DNA of 64,000 nt from Bifidobacterium breve (GCA_945890205.1 CAMDCL010000002.1:18195-82194), one strand, 5' to 3'. Counted from the stretch's first letter, positions 21,017 to 31,530 are shown. Numbers and translations are program-made. The notes: generated from the sequence alone by a model not told the origin.

Positions 21017-21937
21017 ATGAGTGATTTCCGTTCGGGCTTTGTCGCCATTGTTGGCCGACCAAACGTTGGAAAATCAACTTTGATTAACGCTCTCGTTGGA
21101 AGCAAGATCGCAATTACCTCACACCATCCCAACACAACACGTACAGCGATTCGTGGCATTGTTCACCGCCCCGAGTTTCAGGCGGTCCTTGTAGATACAC
21201 CAGGTGTACACAAGCCAAAGACATTGTTGGGTCATCGTTTAAATCAAGTTGTTGATCAAAGTATGGACTCAGTCGATATTGTGATTATGTGTATTCCTGC
21301 CGATGAAACATCTGGCGCTGGGGATACCTTTATCGCTGCAGAAATTGCAAAGCACCCAAGAGCTAAAAAGTTTGCGGTCATTACCAAGACAGATTTAATC
21401 TCAAAGGAAAAATTAGCAGCGCGCTTACTAGGCATCATGAAGATCGCCGAAGGCTTTGTCTGGGATGAGATCATTCCAGTATCTGCAGCCATCCATGATC
21501 AGGTGGATTTACTCAATGAATTAATTGGAAAAAACCTTCCGGCAGGACCTCAGTACTACCCAGAAGGAACAACCAGTGATCAAGCGATCGAGCAGTTAAT
21601 CTGCGAATTTATCCGTGAAGCTGCTCTGCAAGATGTGCGCGAAGAGCTGCCGCACTCAATCGTTGTGACTATCGATGAGTTTGGTGAGCGAGAAGAAAAA
21701 GGTTCACGCCCATTTTTTGATGTCCATGCAACTATTCACGTGGAACGCGATACCCAGCGGGCAATCCTGTTGGGCCACCAAGGCGCTCGTTTAAAGGAGA
21801 TCGGTATTCGCGCACGTGCAGATATTGAACGCGCACTTGTTGCAAAGATCTTTTTGGGGCTTCACATCAAGGTTTCAAAGGAGTGGCAAAAGGATCCAAA
21901 GTTGCTGGCAAAGCTTGGATTTGGTGACAGGACGTAA
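21017..21937 (+). CDS. era: GTPase Era
   Basis: GRPNVGKSTLINALVG, DTPGVHKPK, KTDL, C-terminal KH domain (LLGHQGARLKEIG). Confidence 0.95.
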   Translation: MSDFRSGFVAIVGRPNVGKSTLINALVGSKIAITSHHPNTTRTAIRGIVHRPEFQAVLVDTPGVHKPKTLLGHRLNQVVDQSMDSVDIVIMCIPADETSGAGDTFIAAEIAKHPRAKKFAVITKTDLISKEKLAARLLGIMKIAEGFVWDEIIPVSAAIHDQVDLLNELIGKNLPAGPQYYPEGTTSDQAIEQLICEFIREAALQDVREELPHSIVVTIDEFGEREEKGSRPFFDVHATIHVERDTQRAILLGHQGARLKEIGIRARADIERALVAKIFLGLHIKVSKEWQKDPKLLAKLGFGDRT

Positions 21938-21946
21938 AAGTAAGGT

Positions 21947-22810
21947 CTAAGCCGCTAGGCTCTTTCTGCTTGCAAGGTATGAACCAATCAACACCAAGGG
22001 CAATCCAACAATAATTCCTGCCGTTAGCGGCTCTCTCAAGATGATGACACCCAGAACAACTGCTACTGCAGTATTTACGTAAGTAACTAGTGAACCGCGG
22101 GCAGGACCAATCTCATCCATTAATTTGAAGAATAATATGAATGCGATTGCTGTACTGAATACTCCAAGAGCAATAAGGGATACGGCAGAGTTGAGAGAAA
22201 CGCTAGAAGGCCACTGCGCTATGGCAACAGGTGCCCAGAAAACAGTTGTCAAAGCCATTGCTAATCCGTTGATTGCAATGCCATCGACCAAAGGTAAGTT
22301 TGAGGTAACCATAATTACTGCGTAGGCATAACCCATAGAGGCCAGGATCACCATTGCGATAGAGAGTGGATCGCTGCTTCCAGTGAAACTTTCAATACCG
22401 ACCACCAGAATCAACCCGAGGAAACCAACAACAATTCCCACGATTCGTTTGAACTGCCAGACTGAATGATCACCGCGTAGAGAGGTGATTATCGTTGCAA
22501 AGATTGGAACAGTAGAAACCAGTAATCCAGCTAGACCAGAGTTGATCTTCTGTTGAGCGGTCGTAATAAGGATCCAGGGGCCAATCATCTCTAACAATGC
22601 ATAAAAGGCAACAAACTTAAAGCCCAGGACCGCCCCTTTAAACTTTTTGCGGTAAATCGCAATCGGAATCAAAATAGATGCCCCGATTAATGTACGTCCG
22701 GCTACGACGGCAGCGGGTGGGAAATCTTCAACGGCAACCTTCATAAGAAGATAAGGAATGCCCCACAAAATTCCAACCAAAACAAAGTGGAACAGGGATT
22801 TACGACTCAT
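21947..22810 (-). CDS. EamA/DMT superfamily transporter
   Basis: Ten-TM hydrophobic pattern, LREPLTAGIIVGLPLVLIGSYLA. Confidence 0.85.
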   Translation of the reverse strand: MSRKSLFHFVLVGILWGIPYLLMKVAVEDFPPAAVVAGRTLIGASILIPIAIYRKKFKGAVLGFKFVAFYALLEMIGPWILITTAQQKINSGLAGLLVSTVPIFATIITSLRGDHSVWQFKRIVGIVVGFLGLILVVGIESFTGSSDPLSIAMVILASMGYAYAVIMVTSNLPLVDGIAINGLAMALTTVFWAPVAIAQWPSSVSLNSAVSLIALGVFSTAIAFILFFKLMDEIGPARGSLVTYVNTAVAVVLGVIILREPLTAGIIVGLPLVLIGSYLASRKSLAA

Positions 22811-23971
22811 TTATCCAATCACCTTGCGGTAGAGATCCACAGTCAACGCTGCAACGGCATCCCATCCAAATAGTTTTTGAGCTCGAACACGTCCTGCTAC
22901 TCCATACTTTTTTAGAAGTTCTGGTTGAGACATCAAGCCAGTTATGGATTCGGTCAATGCTTTCTCAAAAGGTGCGGCCTCGCCGTAGTAATCAACTAGT
23001 TCGCCGGTCTCTTTATCTGCAACAACCTCTGGGATTCCACCTACACGTGAGCCCAGAACCGCGGTTTCACAGCCCATTGCTTCAAGGTTCACAATTCCGA
23101 GCGGTTCATAAATTGATGGGCAGATAAATAAATCGGCGGCGGTAAGCATCGCCGTTAATTGATCATGTGGGAGCATCTCTTTAATCCACCACACATTGCT
23201 GCGGGTAGATTGAAGTTCGGCAATTAATGCTGCAACCTCGTTGCCAATACCTTCTTCATCAGGAGTTCCAGCGGCCAAGACCAAGCCAAACTCTGCAGGA
23301 ACATCCTTCCAAGCACGCAGTAAATGCGCCAAACCCTTTTGACGGGTAATTCTTCCCACAAATAGTGCGTACGGTCCCTTAACTCCAAAGCTCTCAGGTA
23401 CAGATGCATCATGGTTAGGTGCAAATTTATTGGTGTCAACACCATTTCGGATTGTAACTACCTTAGATGGATCAACGGCAGGGTAGGCCTTTAATACATC
23501 TGCACGCATTCCATCACTAACTGCGATGATTGCACTTGCTGCTTCATATGCGGTTTTCTCCGCCCATGATGAGATGCGGTAACCGCCACCCAACTGTTCA
23601 GATTTCCAGGGACGCAAGGGTTCAAGAGAGTGAGCGCTAACAATGTGGGGGATCCCGTGTTGAAGCGCAGCAACATGGCCAGCCATATTTGCATACCAGG
23701 TGTGTGAGTGAACAACATCTACATGTCCAAGATGAGTTGCCATCTCTAAGTCAATTGCTAAGGCTTGAACCGCAGGATTTGCATCTGCAAAACCAACAGG
23801 TAATGAGTAACCAAAAGCATCATCTCTCTTACCACCAAAGCAGTGAACATCGACATCAACATCCTTGATGGTGCGAAGGGCTTGCGTTAACTGGAGGACA
23901 TGGACCCCAGCGCCACCATAGATGGCCGGTGGCCACTCCTTGGTAACGATTCCAACCTTTAACGCGGCCAT
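22811..23971 (-). CDS. glgM: GT4-family glycogen synthase / alpha-maltose-1-phosphate synthase (GlgM-type)
   Basis: KEWPPAIYGGAGVHVLQL, VGRITRQKGLAHLLRAW, YEPLGIVNLEAMGCETAVLGSRVGGIPEVV. Divergent to glgC, as in mycobacterial glgM-glgC. Confidence 0.8.
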   Translation of the reverse strand: MAALKVGIVTKEWPPAIYGGAGVHVLQLTQALRTIKDVDVDVHCFGGKRDDAFGYSLPVGFADANPAVQALAIDLEMATHLGHVDVVHSHTWYANMAGHVAALQHGIPHIVSAHSLEPLRPWKSEQLGGGYRISSWAEKTAYEAASAIIAVSDGMRADVLKAYPAVDPSKVVTIRNGVDTNKFAPNHDASVPESFGVKGPYALFVGRITRQKGLAHLLRAWKDVPAEFGLVLAAGTPDEEGIGNEVAALIAELQSTRSNVWWIKEMLPHDQLTAMLTAADLFICPSIYEPLGIVNLEAMGCETAVLGSRVGGIPEVVADKETGELVDYYGEAAPFEKALTESITGLMSQPELLKKYGVAGRVRAQKLFGWDAVAALTVDLYRKVIG

Positions 23972-24009
23972 CTCTTTGTAAACCTCTTCCTAGTACAAGG
24001 GTGAAAGGC

Positions 24010-24015
24010 TATCGT
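24010..24015 (+). promoter_or_regulatory. Leaderless -10 element for glgC
   Basis: TATCGT-TAAGAC-ATG. Confidence 0.7.
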
Positions 24016-24021
24016 TAAGAC

Positions 24022-25245
24022 ATGGCCAAACTGCAACTTCCGCTCAGCATCGTTCTTGCTGGTGGCGAAGGAAAGCGATTAATGCCCCTTACTGCAGATC
24101 GTGCCAAGCCCGCTGTTCCATTTGGTGGCTCATATCGATTGATAGATTTTGTTTTATCCAACCTTGCCAATGCAAATATGCTCAAGATTGCGGTTTTGAC
24201 CCAGTACAAATCTCACTCATTGGACCGTCACATCACAACAACCTGGCGAATGTCCTCCTTGCTTGGAAATTACATCACCCCAGTTCCTGCACAACAGCGT
24301 TTAGGACCACGTTGGTATACAGGAAGTGCAGATGCGATCCTGCAGAACTTCAATTTAATTCAGGATGAAGATCCAAAGCATGTTTTAGTTTTTGGTGCAG
24401 ACCACGTGTATCGCATGGATCCTATGCAGATGTTCCAGCAGCATGTTGAATCTGGAGCTGGTGTAACAGTTGCAGCGATTCGCATGCCCCGCTCTGAGGC
24501 GCATGATTTTGGGGTAATCGAATTAGCTGATGATGGAATCACCATTAAGGCATTCCATGAAAAGCCTGCTAACCCACCTGCGATGCCAGGTCACCCTGAT
24601 CTCTCATTAGTTTCAATGGGTAACTACATCTTTAAGCGCGATGTTATGGAAGAAGCGCTAATCCTAGATTCTGAAGATATTGAATCTCGCCATGATCTTG
24701 GTGGAAACATCATTCCTTTCCTAACATCACAAGGTCAGGCCAAGGTGTACGACTTTGCCAACAATGTTGTACCTGGCGAAACTGAACGCGATAAGGGTTA
24801 CTGGCGAGATGTAGGTTCAATTGATGCGTACTACGACGCGCATATGGATCTAGTTTCAGTTCATCCAATCTTTAATCTTTACAACCGGCAATGGCCATTG
24901 CTGACAAACCCACCATCACTGCCCCCTGCCAAGTTCAGCGAAGGTGGATCGGCACATGATTCAATCGTTGGTGCAGGATCAATTATCTCTGGTGGAATAC
25001 TGCATGGATCAGTTGTTTCCTACGATGTTTCAGTTGGAAAAGCTGCCATCGTTGAAGGAACGGTCATCATGCCAAATGTAAGAATTGGCGAGAAAGCCAT
25101 TATCCGTAAGGCTATTTTGGATAAGAGCGTTGTTGTAGATCCAGGTGCGCAGATTGGTGTTGATCTAGAACGTGATCGTCAACGTTTCACAGTCAGCGAT
25201 GGCGGAATCGTTATTGTCGGTAAAGGCGTGCGCGTTACCGTTTAA
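24022..25245 (+). CDS. glgC: Glucose-1-phosphate adenylyltransferase
   Basis: [65 protein letters not shown]. Confidence 0.97.
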   Translation: MAKLQLPLSIVLAGGEGKRLMPLTADRAKPAVPFGGSYRLIDFVLSNLANANMLKIAVLTQYKSHSLDRHITTTWRMSSLLGNYITPVPAQQRLGPRWYTGSADAILQNFNLIQDEDPKHVLVFGADHVYRMDPMQMFQQHVESGAGVTVAAIRMPRSEAHDFGVIELADDGITIKAFHEKPANPPAMPGHPDLSLVSMGNYIFKRDVMEEALILDSEDIESRHDLGGNIIPFLTSQGQAKVYDFANNVVPGETERDKGYWRDVGSIDAYYDAHMDLVSVHPIFNLYNRQWPLLTNPPSLPPAKFSEGGSAHDSIVGAGSIISGGILHGSVVSYDVSVGKAAIVEGTVIMPNVRIGEKAIIRKAILDKSVVVDPGAQIGVDLERDRQRFTVSDGGIVIVGKGVRVTV

Positions 25246-25251
25246 GGCGCT

Positions 25252-26655
25252 TCACCAGCTCTCAGTATTGCTCTTTAACTCTTTATATCGCTGCATAACA
25301 TCAGGAGTTGCAACGCTTTTGTGATGAGTAACTTCTCCCAAATCCCATGTTGGCATTTCACCCAGTAAGGCCCATGCAGCCTGTTTAGCCGCACCATCTG
25401 CAACGTATTCACCTGCTGGTGGAACCAGTACCTCGCGGCCAAATAGCGCACTTGCAATAACTGGCACCGCTGGATTCTTAGCCGCTCCGCCAATGAGCAA
25501 AATACGATTGACTCCAACACCTAATGCAACGAGAGCATCAACAGCATCAGCTAAACCTGCAAGCATTCCCTCAACCATCGCACGAGCAATATCCTCTTGA
25601 TTTGAGTTGTTCAGATTCATTCCAGAAAAGACACCTGTGGCCTTTGGGCGGTTAGGTGTTCTTTCGCCTTCAAAGTAAGGCAGAAGTGTTAAACCATTGG
25701 CACCAGGCTTTGCCGCAAGGGCAAGTTGTGCAACCTCATCATGTGTCTTTCCTAATATTTTGCATGCAGCATCCAAGATCCGTGCAGCGTTTAATGTACA
25801 GACCAATGGCAGGTAACGTCCCGTTGCATCTGCAAAGCCTGCAACCGCACCACTTGGATCATGGGTTGCTGTATCAGAGACTGCAAAAGCGGTACCACTT
25901 GTTCCTAATGAAACAACAACATCCCCAGGCTGTGCTTGTAAACCTAAGGCAGCTCCAGCATTGTCTCCAGCACCTGCTGCTATCGGAATTCCAGAAAGAG
26001 TTGTTCCGCCAAAATGTGAAGGCGCGATAATCCTTGGAAGGGTCAACTCTTGGTCATGACGAAGTGCAAGGCGCACGATATCTTCGCGGTAATGAGATGT
26101 GCTGGGATCGAAGTAACCAGTACCTGATGCATCGCTGCGATCGGTAAAAAGCTTGGATAAATCCCCGCCACCCTGAAGCTGCCATGACAACCAATCATGC
26201 GGCAGGGCGATAGATGCAACGCGGGCTGCGTTTTCAGGTTCATGATCTGCCATCCATCGAACCTTGGATGCTGTAAAGGATGCAACTAACTTAGAACCTA
26301 CTTTTCGTGCAATCTCTTGATCACCACCAACTTCACCGTTGAGATCATCGGCTTCCTGTGAAGATCGTGTGTCATTCCATAACAGCGCTTTTCTAATGAC
26401 TTGACCCTGTGCATCGATCGCGACCATTCCATGCTGCTGAGCTGCTATAGATATCGCTTCAACATCAGCTAATCCACCCGCATCGGCAAAGGCTGAATTC
26501 AATCCATTCAGCCAATGTGATGGATCAACCTCTGTGCCATCGGGATGGGAGGCGCGTCCTTGGCGTACTAACGCACCTGTGTGAGCATCGCGAATAACAA
26601 CCTTTACGGATTGGGTTGAGGAGTCCACGCCGGCGATGAGTTGTTGATTAGCCAT
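25252..26655 (-). CDS. xylB: Xylulokinase (FGGY family)
   Basis: GVDSSTQSVKVVI, AAQQHGMVAID, VVSLGTSGTAFAVSD, LLIGGAAKNPAVPVIASALFGREV. Confidence 0.9.
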   Translation of the reverse strand: MANQQLIAGVDSSTQSVKVVIRDAHTGALVRQGRASHPDGTEVDPSHWLNGLNSAFADAGGLADVEAISIAAQQHGMVAIDAQGQVIRKALLWNDTRSSQEADDLNGEVGGDQEIARKVGSKLVASFTASKVRWMADHEPENAARVASIALPHDWLSWQLQGGGDLSKLFTDRSDASGTGYFDPSTSHYREDIVRLALRHDQELTLPRIIAPSHFGGTTLSGIPIAAGAGDNAGAALGLQAQPGDVVVSLGTSGTAFAVSDTATHDPSGAVAGFADATGRYLPLVCTLNAARILDAACKILGKTHDEVAQLALAAKPGANGLTLLPYFEGERTPNRPKATGVFSGMNLNNSNQEDIARAMVEGMLAGLADAVDALVALGVGVNRILLIGGAAKNPAVPVIASALFGREVLVPPAGEYVADGAAKQAAWALLGEMPTWDLGEVTHHKSVATPDVMQRYKELKSNTESW

Positions 26656-26749
26656 GGGGCAAGGCTAGACTGTGCCAGTCAGCGTTGACCACAGGTGGCG
26701 GAAAGTATTTGAGCCACTCAATCAAACAATAAAATTGTTGGAGTAAATC

Positions 26750-27775
26750 ATGCGTATTGGTGTCCTCACTGGCGGCGGAGATTGCCCTGGTCTTAATGCG
26801 GTTATCCGCGCGGTAGTTCGCAAAGGTGTAAAAGAGTACGGTCACGAGTTTGTTGGATTCCGTGATGGGTGGAAGGGACCACTAGAGGGTCTGACTATGC
26901 CTTTGAATATTGAAGTAACCCGTGGAATCTTGCCTCGCGGTGGAACCATTCTTGGCTCATCACGCACAAACCCTTTCAAGATCGAGGGTGGCGTAGAAAA
27001 GATTAAAGAAAACCTCGAGAAGGCTGGCATCGATGCGTTAATCGCAATTGGTGGAGAAGACACTCTCGGTGTTGCTACCAAACTCGATGCACTTGGCGTC
27101 AAGGTTATTGGTGTTCCAAAGACAATCGACAACGATCTTAATAACACCGATTACACATTTGGCTTTGATACATCTGTCAATATCGCGGTAGAGGCTATTG
27201 ACCGTTTGCACACGACAGCCGAGTCTCACCACCGTGCATTGATCGTTGAAGTTATGGGCCGTCACGCAGGTTGGATCGCTCTTCACTCAGGTCTTGCAGG
27301 TGGGGCAACATGTATCTTGATTCCAGAGCAGAAGTTCTCTGTTGAGAAGGTATGTGAGTGGGTTGAATCCCGTTTCAAATCTCACTACGCACCGATCATC
27401 GTTATTGCAGAGGGTGCAATCCCTCAAGATGGAGATATGGTGACAAAGGATCAGACCCTCGATGCCTTTGGACATGTAAAGCTTTCAGGTATTGGTGACT
27501 GGCTAGCTGGCCAGATTGAAGAGCGGACAGGCAAGGAGGCTCGTACATCTGTACTGGGACATATCCAGCGCGGTGGAACTCCAACAGCCTTTGACCGTGT
27601 CTTGGCTACTCGCTTTGGTCTCCATGCGATCACAGCCGCTCATGAAGGTGACTGGGGCAAGATGGTTGCCCTACATGGCACAAACATTGCTCGAGTTCCA
27701 CTTGCAACCGCTACTGAAAAGCTAAAGACGGTGCCGCTAGAGCTATACAAGGAGTCAGAGATCTTCTTCGGTTAA
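26750..27775 (+). CDS. pfkA: 6-phosphofructokinase, probably pyrophosphate-dependent by signature residues
   Basis: TGGGDCPGLNAVIRA, GGEDTLG, PKTIDNDLNNTD, GHIQRGGTPTAFDR. Confidence 0.93.
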   Translation: MRIGVLTGGGDCPGLNAVIRAVVRKGVKEYGHEFVGFRDGWKGPLEGLTMPLNIEVTRGILPRGGTILGSSRTNPFKIEGGVEKIKENLEKAGIDALIAIGGEDTLGVATKLDALGVKVIGVPKTIDNDLNNTDYTFGFDTSVNIAVEAIDRLHTTAESHHRALIVEVMGRHAGWIALHSGLAGGATCILIPEQKFSVEKVCEWVESRFKSHYAPIIVIAEGAIPQDGDMVTKDQTLDAFGHVKLSGIGDWLAGQIEERTGKEARTSVLGHIQRGGTPTAFDRVLATRFGLHAITAAHEGDWGKMVALHGTNIARVPLATATEKLKTVPLELYKESEIFFG

Positions 27776-27804
27776 TTGCGTCTCGCACCGACTCTTAGAC
27801 ACTC

Positions 27805-27810
27805 TAAACT
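27805..27810 (+). promoter_or_regulatory. Leaderless -10 element for class II DAHP synthase
   Basis: TAAACT-TCTCCA-ATG. Confidence 0.7.
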
Positions 27811-27816
27811 TCTCCA

Positions 27817-29163
27817 ATGAGCACACACTTAGACTCTCTCTTTACTCCTGGCCTTGTTGCTGCTCAGCAACCAACCTGGCCAGGTGGAGTTGATGGTCCA
27901 CAGGTAAAGGCGGCGGTAGCAGAGCTCAAAGCGCTGCCACCACTTGTCTTTGCTGGTGAGTGTGATGATTTGAAGGCGCGTATCGCGCTCGCGGCAGAGG
28001 GAAAAGCTTTTTGGTTACAAGGTGGAGATTGTGCTGAAACATTTGTAGCAGCCACCGCGGACTCAATTAGAAATCGAATAAAGACAATTCTTCAAATGGC
28101 TGCGGTGTTGCAGTACTACTCAAGTCTTCCAGTAATCAAAGTTGGCCGAATGGCGGGGCAGTTTGCCAAGCCACGCTCAAGTGATTTTGAAACCCGTGGA
28201 GATGTAACACTTCCGGCTTACCGCGGAGATGCGGTTAACGATATTGAGTTTACTGAAAAGGCACGCACGCCAGATCCCATGCGCTTGGTTCGTGTCTACA
28301 ACACATCAGCTGCAACCCTCAACCTGGTTCGCGCATTTACACAAGGTGGTTTTGCAGATCTTCGCCAGGTTCATGAATGGAATAAGGGTTTCATCCGCGA
28401 TTCAAAGGTGGGCGATCGGTACGAGAAGATGGCTAATGAGATTGGCCGCGCTCTTGCCTTTATGAAATCAGCAGGGGTAGATCCTGAGAGCTTTAAATCA
28501 GTTGATTTCTTTGCAAGCCATGAAGCGCTCATCATGGAGTATGAAAAGGCCTTGACCCGTATCGATTCACGAACCGGAGATGCCTATGATGTTTCAGGCC
28601 ACTTCATCTGGATTGGTGAGCGCACACGACAGCTCGATGGCGCACATGTTGATTTCGCATCAAAGGTCCGCAATCCAATTGGTATCAAACTTGGGCCAAA
28701 ATCCACGGTAGCAGATGCACTTGCCTTGATCGACAAGTTAGATCCAAACCGCGAGCCAGGTCGCATTACCTTTATTACACGTATGGGTGCAAAGAATATT
28801 CGACAGCTTCTACCTGCACTTGTCGATGGTGTAACAAAATCTGGTGCAAAGGTGCTGTGGGTCTGCGATCCCATGCATGGCAATACATATGAGGCACCAT
28901 CGGGGTACAAGACCCGTAGCTTTGATGATGTTATGGATGAGGTAAAGGGGTTCTTCGAGGTACATAAGGCGCTGGGAACACATCCTGGTGGAGTCCATAT
29001 CGAACTTACCGGTGATGATGTCACCGAGTGTGTCGGTGGAGGCGAAGAGATTTCGCATGAGGATCTAGCCTCGCGATATGAAACAGCGTGCGATCCACGA
29101 CTTAACCACGCTCAATCCTTGGAGCTTGCATTTTTAGTTGCTGAAATGTTGCGCGATCGCTAA
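27817..29163 (+). CDS. aroG: Class II 3-deoxy-7-phosphoheptulonate synthase
   Basis: LQGGDCAETF, VGRMAGQFAKPRS, LPAYRGDAVN, WVCDPMHGNT, GGVHIELTGDDVTECVGGG. Confidence 0.96.
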   Translation: MSTHLDSLFTPGLVAAQQPTWPGGVDGPQVKAAVAELKALPPLVFAGECDDLKARIALAAEGKAFWLQGGDCAETFVAATADSIRNRIKTILQMAAVLQYYSSLPVIKVGRMAGQFAKPRSSDFETRGDVTLPAYRGDAVNDIEFTEKARTPDPMRLVRVYNTSAATLNLVRAFTQGGFADLRQVHEWNKGFIRDSKVGDRYEKMANEIGRALAFMKSAGVDPESFKSVDFFASHEALIMEYEKALTRIDSRTGDAYDVSGHFIWIGERTRQLDGAHVDFASKVRNPIGIKLGPKSTVADALALIDKLDPNREPGRITFITRMGAKNIRQLLPALVDGVTKSGAKVLWVCDPMHGNTYEAPSGYKTRSFDDVMDEVKGFFEVHKALGTHPGGVHIELTGDDVTECVGGGEEISHEDLASRYETACDPRLNHAQSLELAFLVAEMLRDR

Positions 29164-29172
29164 TTTTGGTCA

Positions 29173-29646
29173 GTGCCACTCTTCTTAACATCTCACAAGA
29201 CCCCTGTAGGCACACTCAACTTACTGGCCGATGATCAAATCCTTATTGGTGCAAATCTTTCTACTCCATCCGCCTTCAACGCTGGAAAAGATGTAAAGAT
29301 CGTTAAATCAATTCCAGTTATCTCTGATCTCATCGATGATTACTTTGATGGGGATCTCACCGCCCTCAATGGAATCAAGGTTCGCCAACCAGGGGCTGCC
29401 TTTTCGCAAGCGGCCTGGAAAGCGATGCGCAAGATCACTCCAGGCAAAACCTGGTCATACTCAGATTTAGCGGATAAAGCTGGCAGCGCAGCTGCTGTGC
29501 GTGCGGCCGGAAGTGCATGTGCTAACAATGCGATCATGCTGGTTGTTCCCTGCCACCGAGTTGTAAAAACAGGGGGAGCGTTAGGAAATTACGCCTACGG
29601 TGTTGATAAGAAGCGGTGGCTCTTAAGCCACGAGGGCTTTCTTTAA
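29173..29646 (+). CDS. ogt: Methylated-DNA--[protein]-cysteine S-methyltransferase
   Basis: Active-site motif MLVVPCHRVVKTGGALGNYAYGVDKKRWLLSHE. Confidence 0.93.
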   Translation: MPLFLTSHKTPVGTLNLLADDQILIGANLSTPSAFNAGKDVKIVKSIPVISDLIDDYFDGDLTALNGIKVRQPGAAFSQAAWKAMRKITPGKTWSYSDLADKAGSAAAVRAAGSACANNAIMLVVPCHRVVKTGGALGNYAYGVDKKRWLLSHEGFL

Positions 29647-30657
29647 AATTTCAATCGCCTCGGCACACTGTGCATCATCAAAATCAAGATGGGTAACAAG
29701 GCGCACATACTGTGGACCAAGTGCGCTAATCCATAAACCTGCATCCTTGCAACGTGCTGCAAGTTCAGCTGCGGTAATTGGAAGTGCTGTCAGATCTAGG
29801 CCAACGATATTTGTATGAACAGTTGTTGGATCGATTAATGAAGAATCAATTGCCGCGATCGCCACAGCTAACTCTTGGGCACGTCGGTGATCCTCAGATA
29901 ACCGCGCAATATTGTTATCAAGTGCGTAGTGAGCACCAGCTGCTAGCAAACCAACCTGACGCATTCCTGCGCCATAACGTTTGCGCCACACACGTGCTTT
30001 TCCTACACGCTCCTTAGTAGAAAGCATTACCGAGCCAATTGGCGCACCTAAACCCTTTGATAAACACACAGAGATTGTGTCGAAGTACCTTCCATATTCA
30101 GTGAAGGAGACACCAGATGCAACATGTGCGTTCCAGATGCGGGCACCATCTAAGTGCAGAGCAAGACCTAACTCAGCTGCACCTTTGCGAAGAGCGGCGA
30201 TTTCAGTAATTGGCTGAACCGTTCCGCCACCAAAGTTGTGGGTATTTTCAACAGCGATCGCGGTCGTTGATACTAGGTACGGTCCGCTGTTAGGGCGTGC
30301 TATTTCAAGAGCATCTGAAGCCTTGAGCAGGCCGTTTTTGGCTGGAAAGGTGCGTGTAGTAATTCCACTAAAAACCGCTGCCGCGCCAAGCTCTGCTCGA
30401 ACTATGTGGCTATTTGTTTCAGCGATTAACTCTTCACCAGGAGCGACCAACATACGAATAGCTAACTGATTTGCTAATGAACCAGTTGGTGTGAAAACCC
30501 CGGCCTCTTTTCCAAAGAGTGCTGCAACTCGTTCTTCAAGTGAGTTAACCGTTGGGTCATCGCTGTAGACATCATCACCAACAGGTGCTTGTGCAATCGC
30601 CTCGCGCATCGCCGCCGATGGACGGGTCACTGTGTCGCTACGAAGGTCAATTGCCAT
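29623..30657 (-). CDS. ltaE: Low-specificity L-threonine aldolase family (beta-eliminating lyase)
   Basis: DLRSDTVTRPSAAMREAIAQAPVGDDVYSDDPTVNSLEERVA, CLSKGLGAPIGSVM. Confidence 0.92.
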   Translation of the reverse strand: MAIDLRSDTVTRPSAAMREAIAQAPVGDDVYSDDPTVNSLEERVAALFGKEAGVFTPTGSLANQLAIRMLVAPGEELIAETNSHIVRAELGAAAVFSGITTRTFPAKNGLLKASDALEIARPNSGPYLVSTTAIAVENTHNFGGGTVQPITEIAALRKGAAELGLALHLDGARIWNAHVASGVSFTEYGRYFDTISVCLSKGLGAPIGSVMLSTKERVGKARVWRKRYGAGMRQVGLLAAGAHYALDNNIARLSEDHRRAQELAVAIAAIDSSLIDPTTVHTNIVGLDLTALPITAAELAARCKDAGLWISALGPQYVRLVTHLDFDDAQCAEAIEILKKALVA

Positions 30658-30666
30658 TAGACCAGC

Positions 30667-31530
30667 CTACTTCTGTTCCTTCAGTACGATCAAATACATT
30701 GCGATAACAACTAAAACTCCACCTATCGCGCTTTGAAGCGTAAGTATTTCGCCTCCGAAAAGGATCGCAAAGAGCGCGGCAAAGACAACCTCCATGGTCA
30801 AAATGACTGCAACCTTTGTGGCGCTCATATGTGCCTGTGACCATGTTTGAACAATAAAGGCGATAGCGGTTGCAAAGACCGCAGTAAAGACAACGACCGC
30901 CCACACACCCGAATCAGGTGGCGCGGAGTATCCCCCCGGAATCGAGGCAACTCCCGACAAGATTGCACACATCGTTAGCTGAATAACTGTCATCGCGTAA
31001 ACATCACGTCCTGATGACCACTTACTTAAAGCGATAATGTGAGCTGCAAATAAAAAGGCGCTTGCTAAGACAAACATTTCGCCAATACCAACTGAGAATC
31101 CACGGATTGATAGCAAACCCAAGCCCACCGTTGCAAGCATGATGCAGAGCCAAACAAAGCGAGTGATCTTCTCCTTCAATACCAGCCAGGCTAAAACTGG
31201 TGTGAGAACTACATACAAACCTGTGATGAATCCAGTTATTGCCGCACCTGTTCGTTCTAGACCAAGGGTCTGAGCGATGTACCCCAGTCCTAAGAAAACG
31301 CCAGCCAATGATCCGCGTTGCAATAGATCCTTATTGAAATGCTTCACCGTTTGGGGGCGAATCAATAACATAACAAGGACAGCCAGAGAGAATCGAGTAA
31401 AGAGGAAGTTGTTGACACTCTGGCGCTCAATCGCATCCTTCATGACTACGAAGGCAAAGCCCCAGGCTGCAGCGACCGAGAGCAAGGCCCATGGTGCTAA
31501 TTTGAGTTGAAGTTGATGACGGGCAGACAT
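30667..31530 (-). CDS. EamA/DMT superfamily transporter
   Basis: WGFAFVVMKDAIER and a 10-TM pattern. Confidence 0.88.
   Translation of the reverse strand: MSARHQLQLKLAPWALLSVAAAWGFAFVVMKDAIERQSVNNFLFTRFSLAVLVMLLIRPQTVKHFNKDLLQRGSLAGVFLGLGYIAQTLGLERTGAAITGFITGLYVVLTPVLAWLVLKEKITRFVWLCIMLATVGLGLLSIRGFSVGIGEMFVLASAFLFAAHIIALSKWSSGRDVYAMTVIQLTMCAILSGVASIPGGYSAPPDSGVWAVVVFTAVFATAIAFIVQTWSQAHMSATKVAVILTMEVVFAALFAILFGGEILTLQSAIGGVLVVIAMYLIVLKEQK

Noticed and set aside
26717-26738. Small inverted repeat AACAAT-AAA-ATTGTT before pfkA
   Set aside because: Short AT-rich stem next to the RBS, likely by chance; no conserved riboswitch features recognised.
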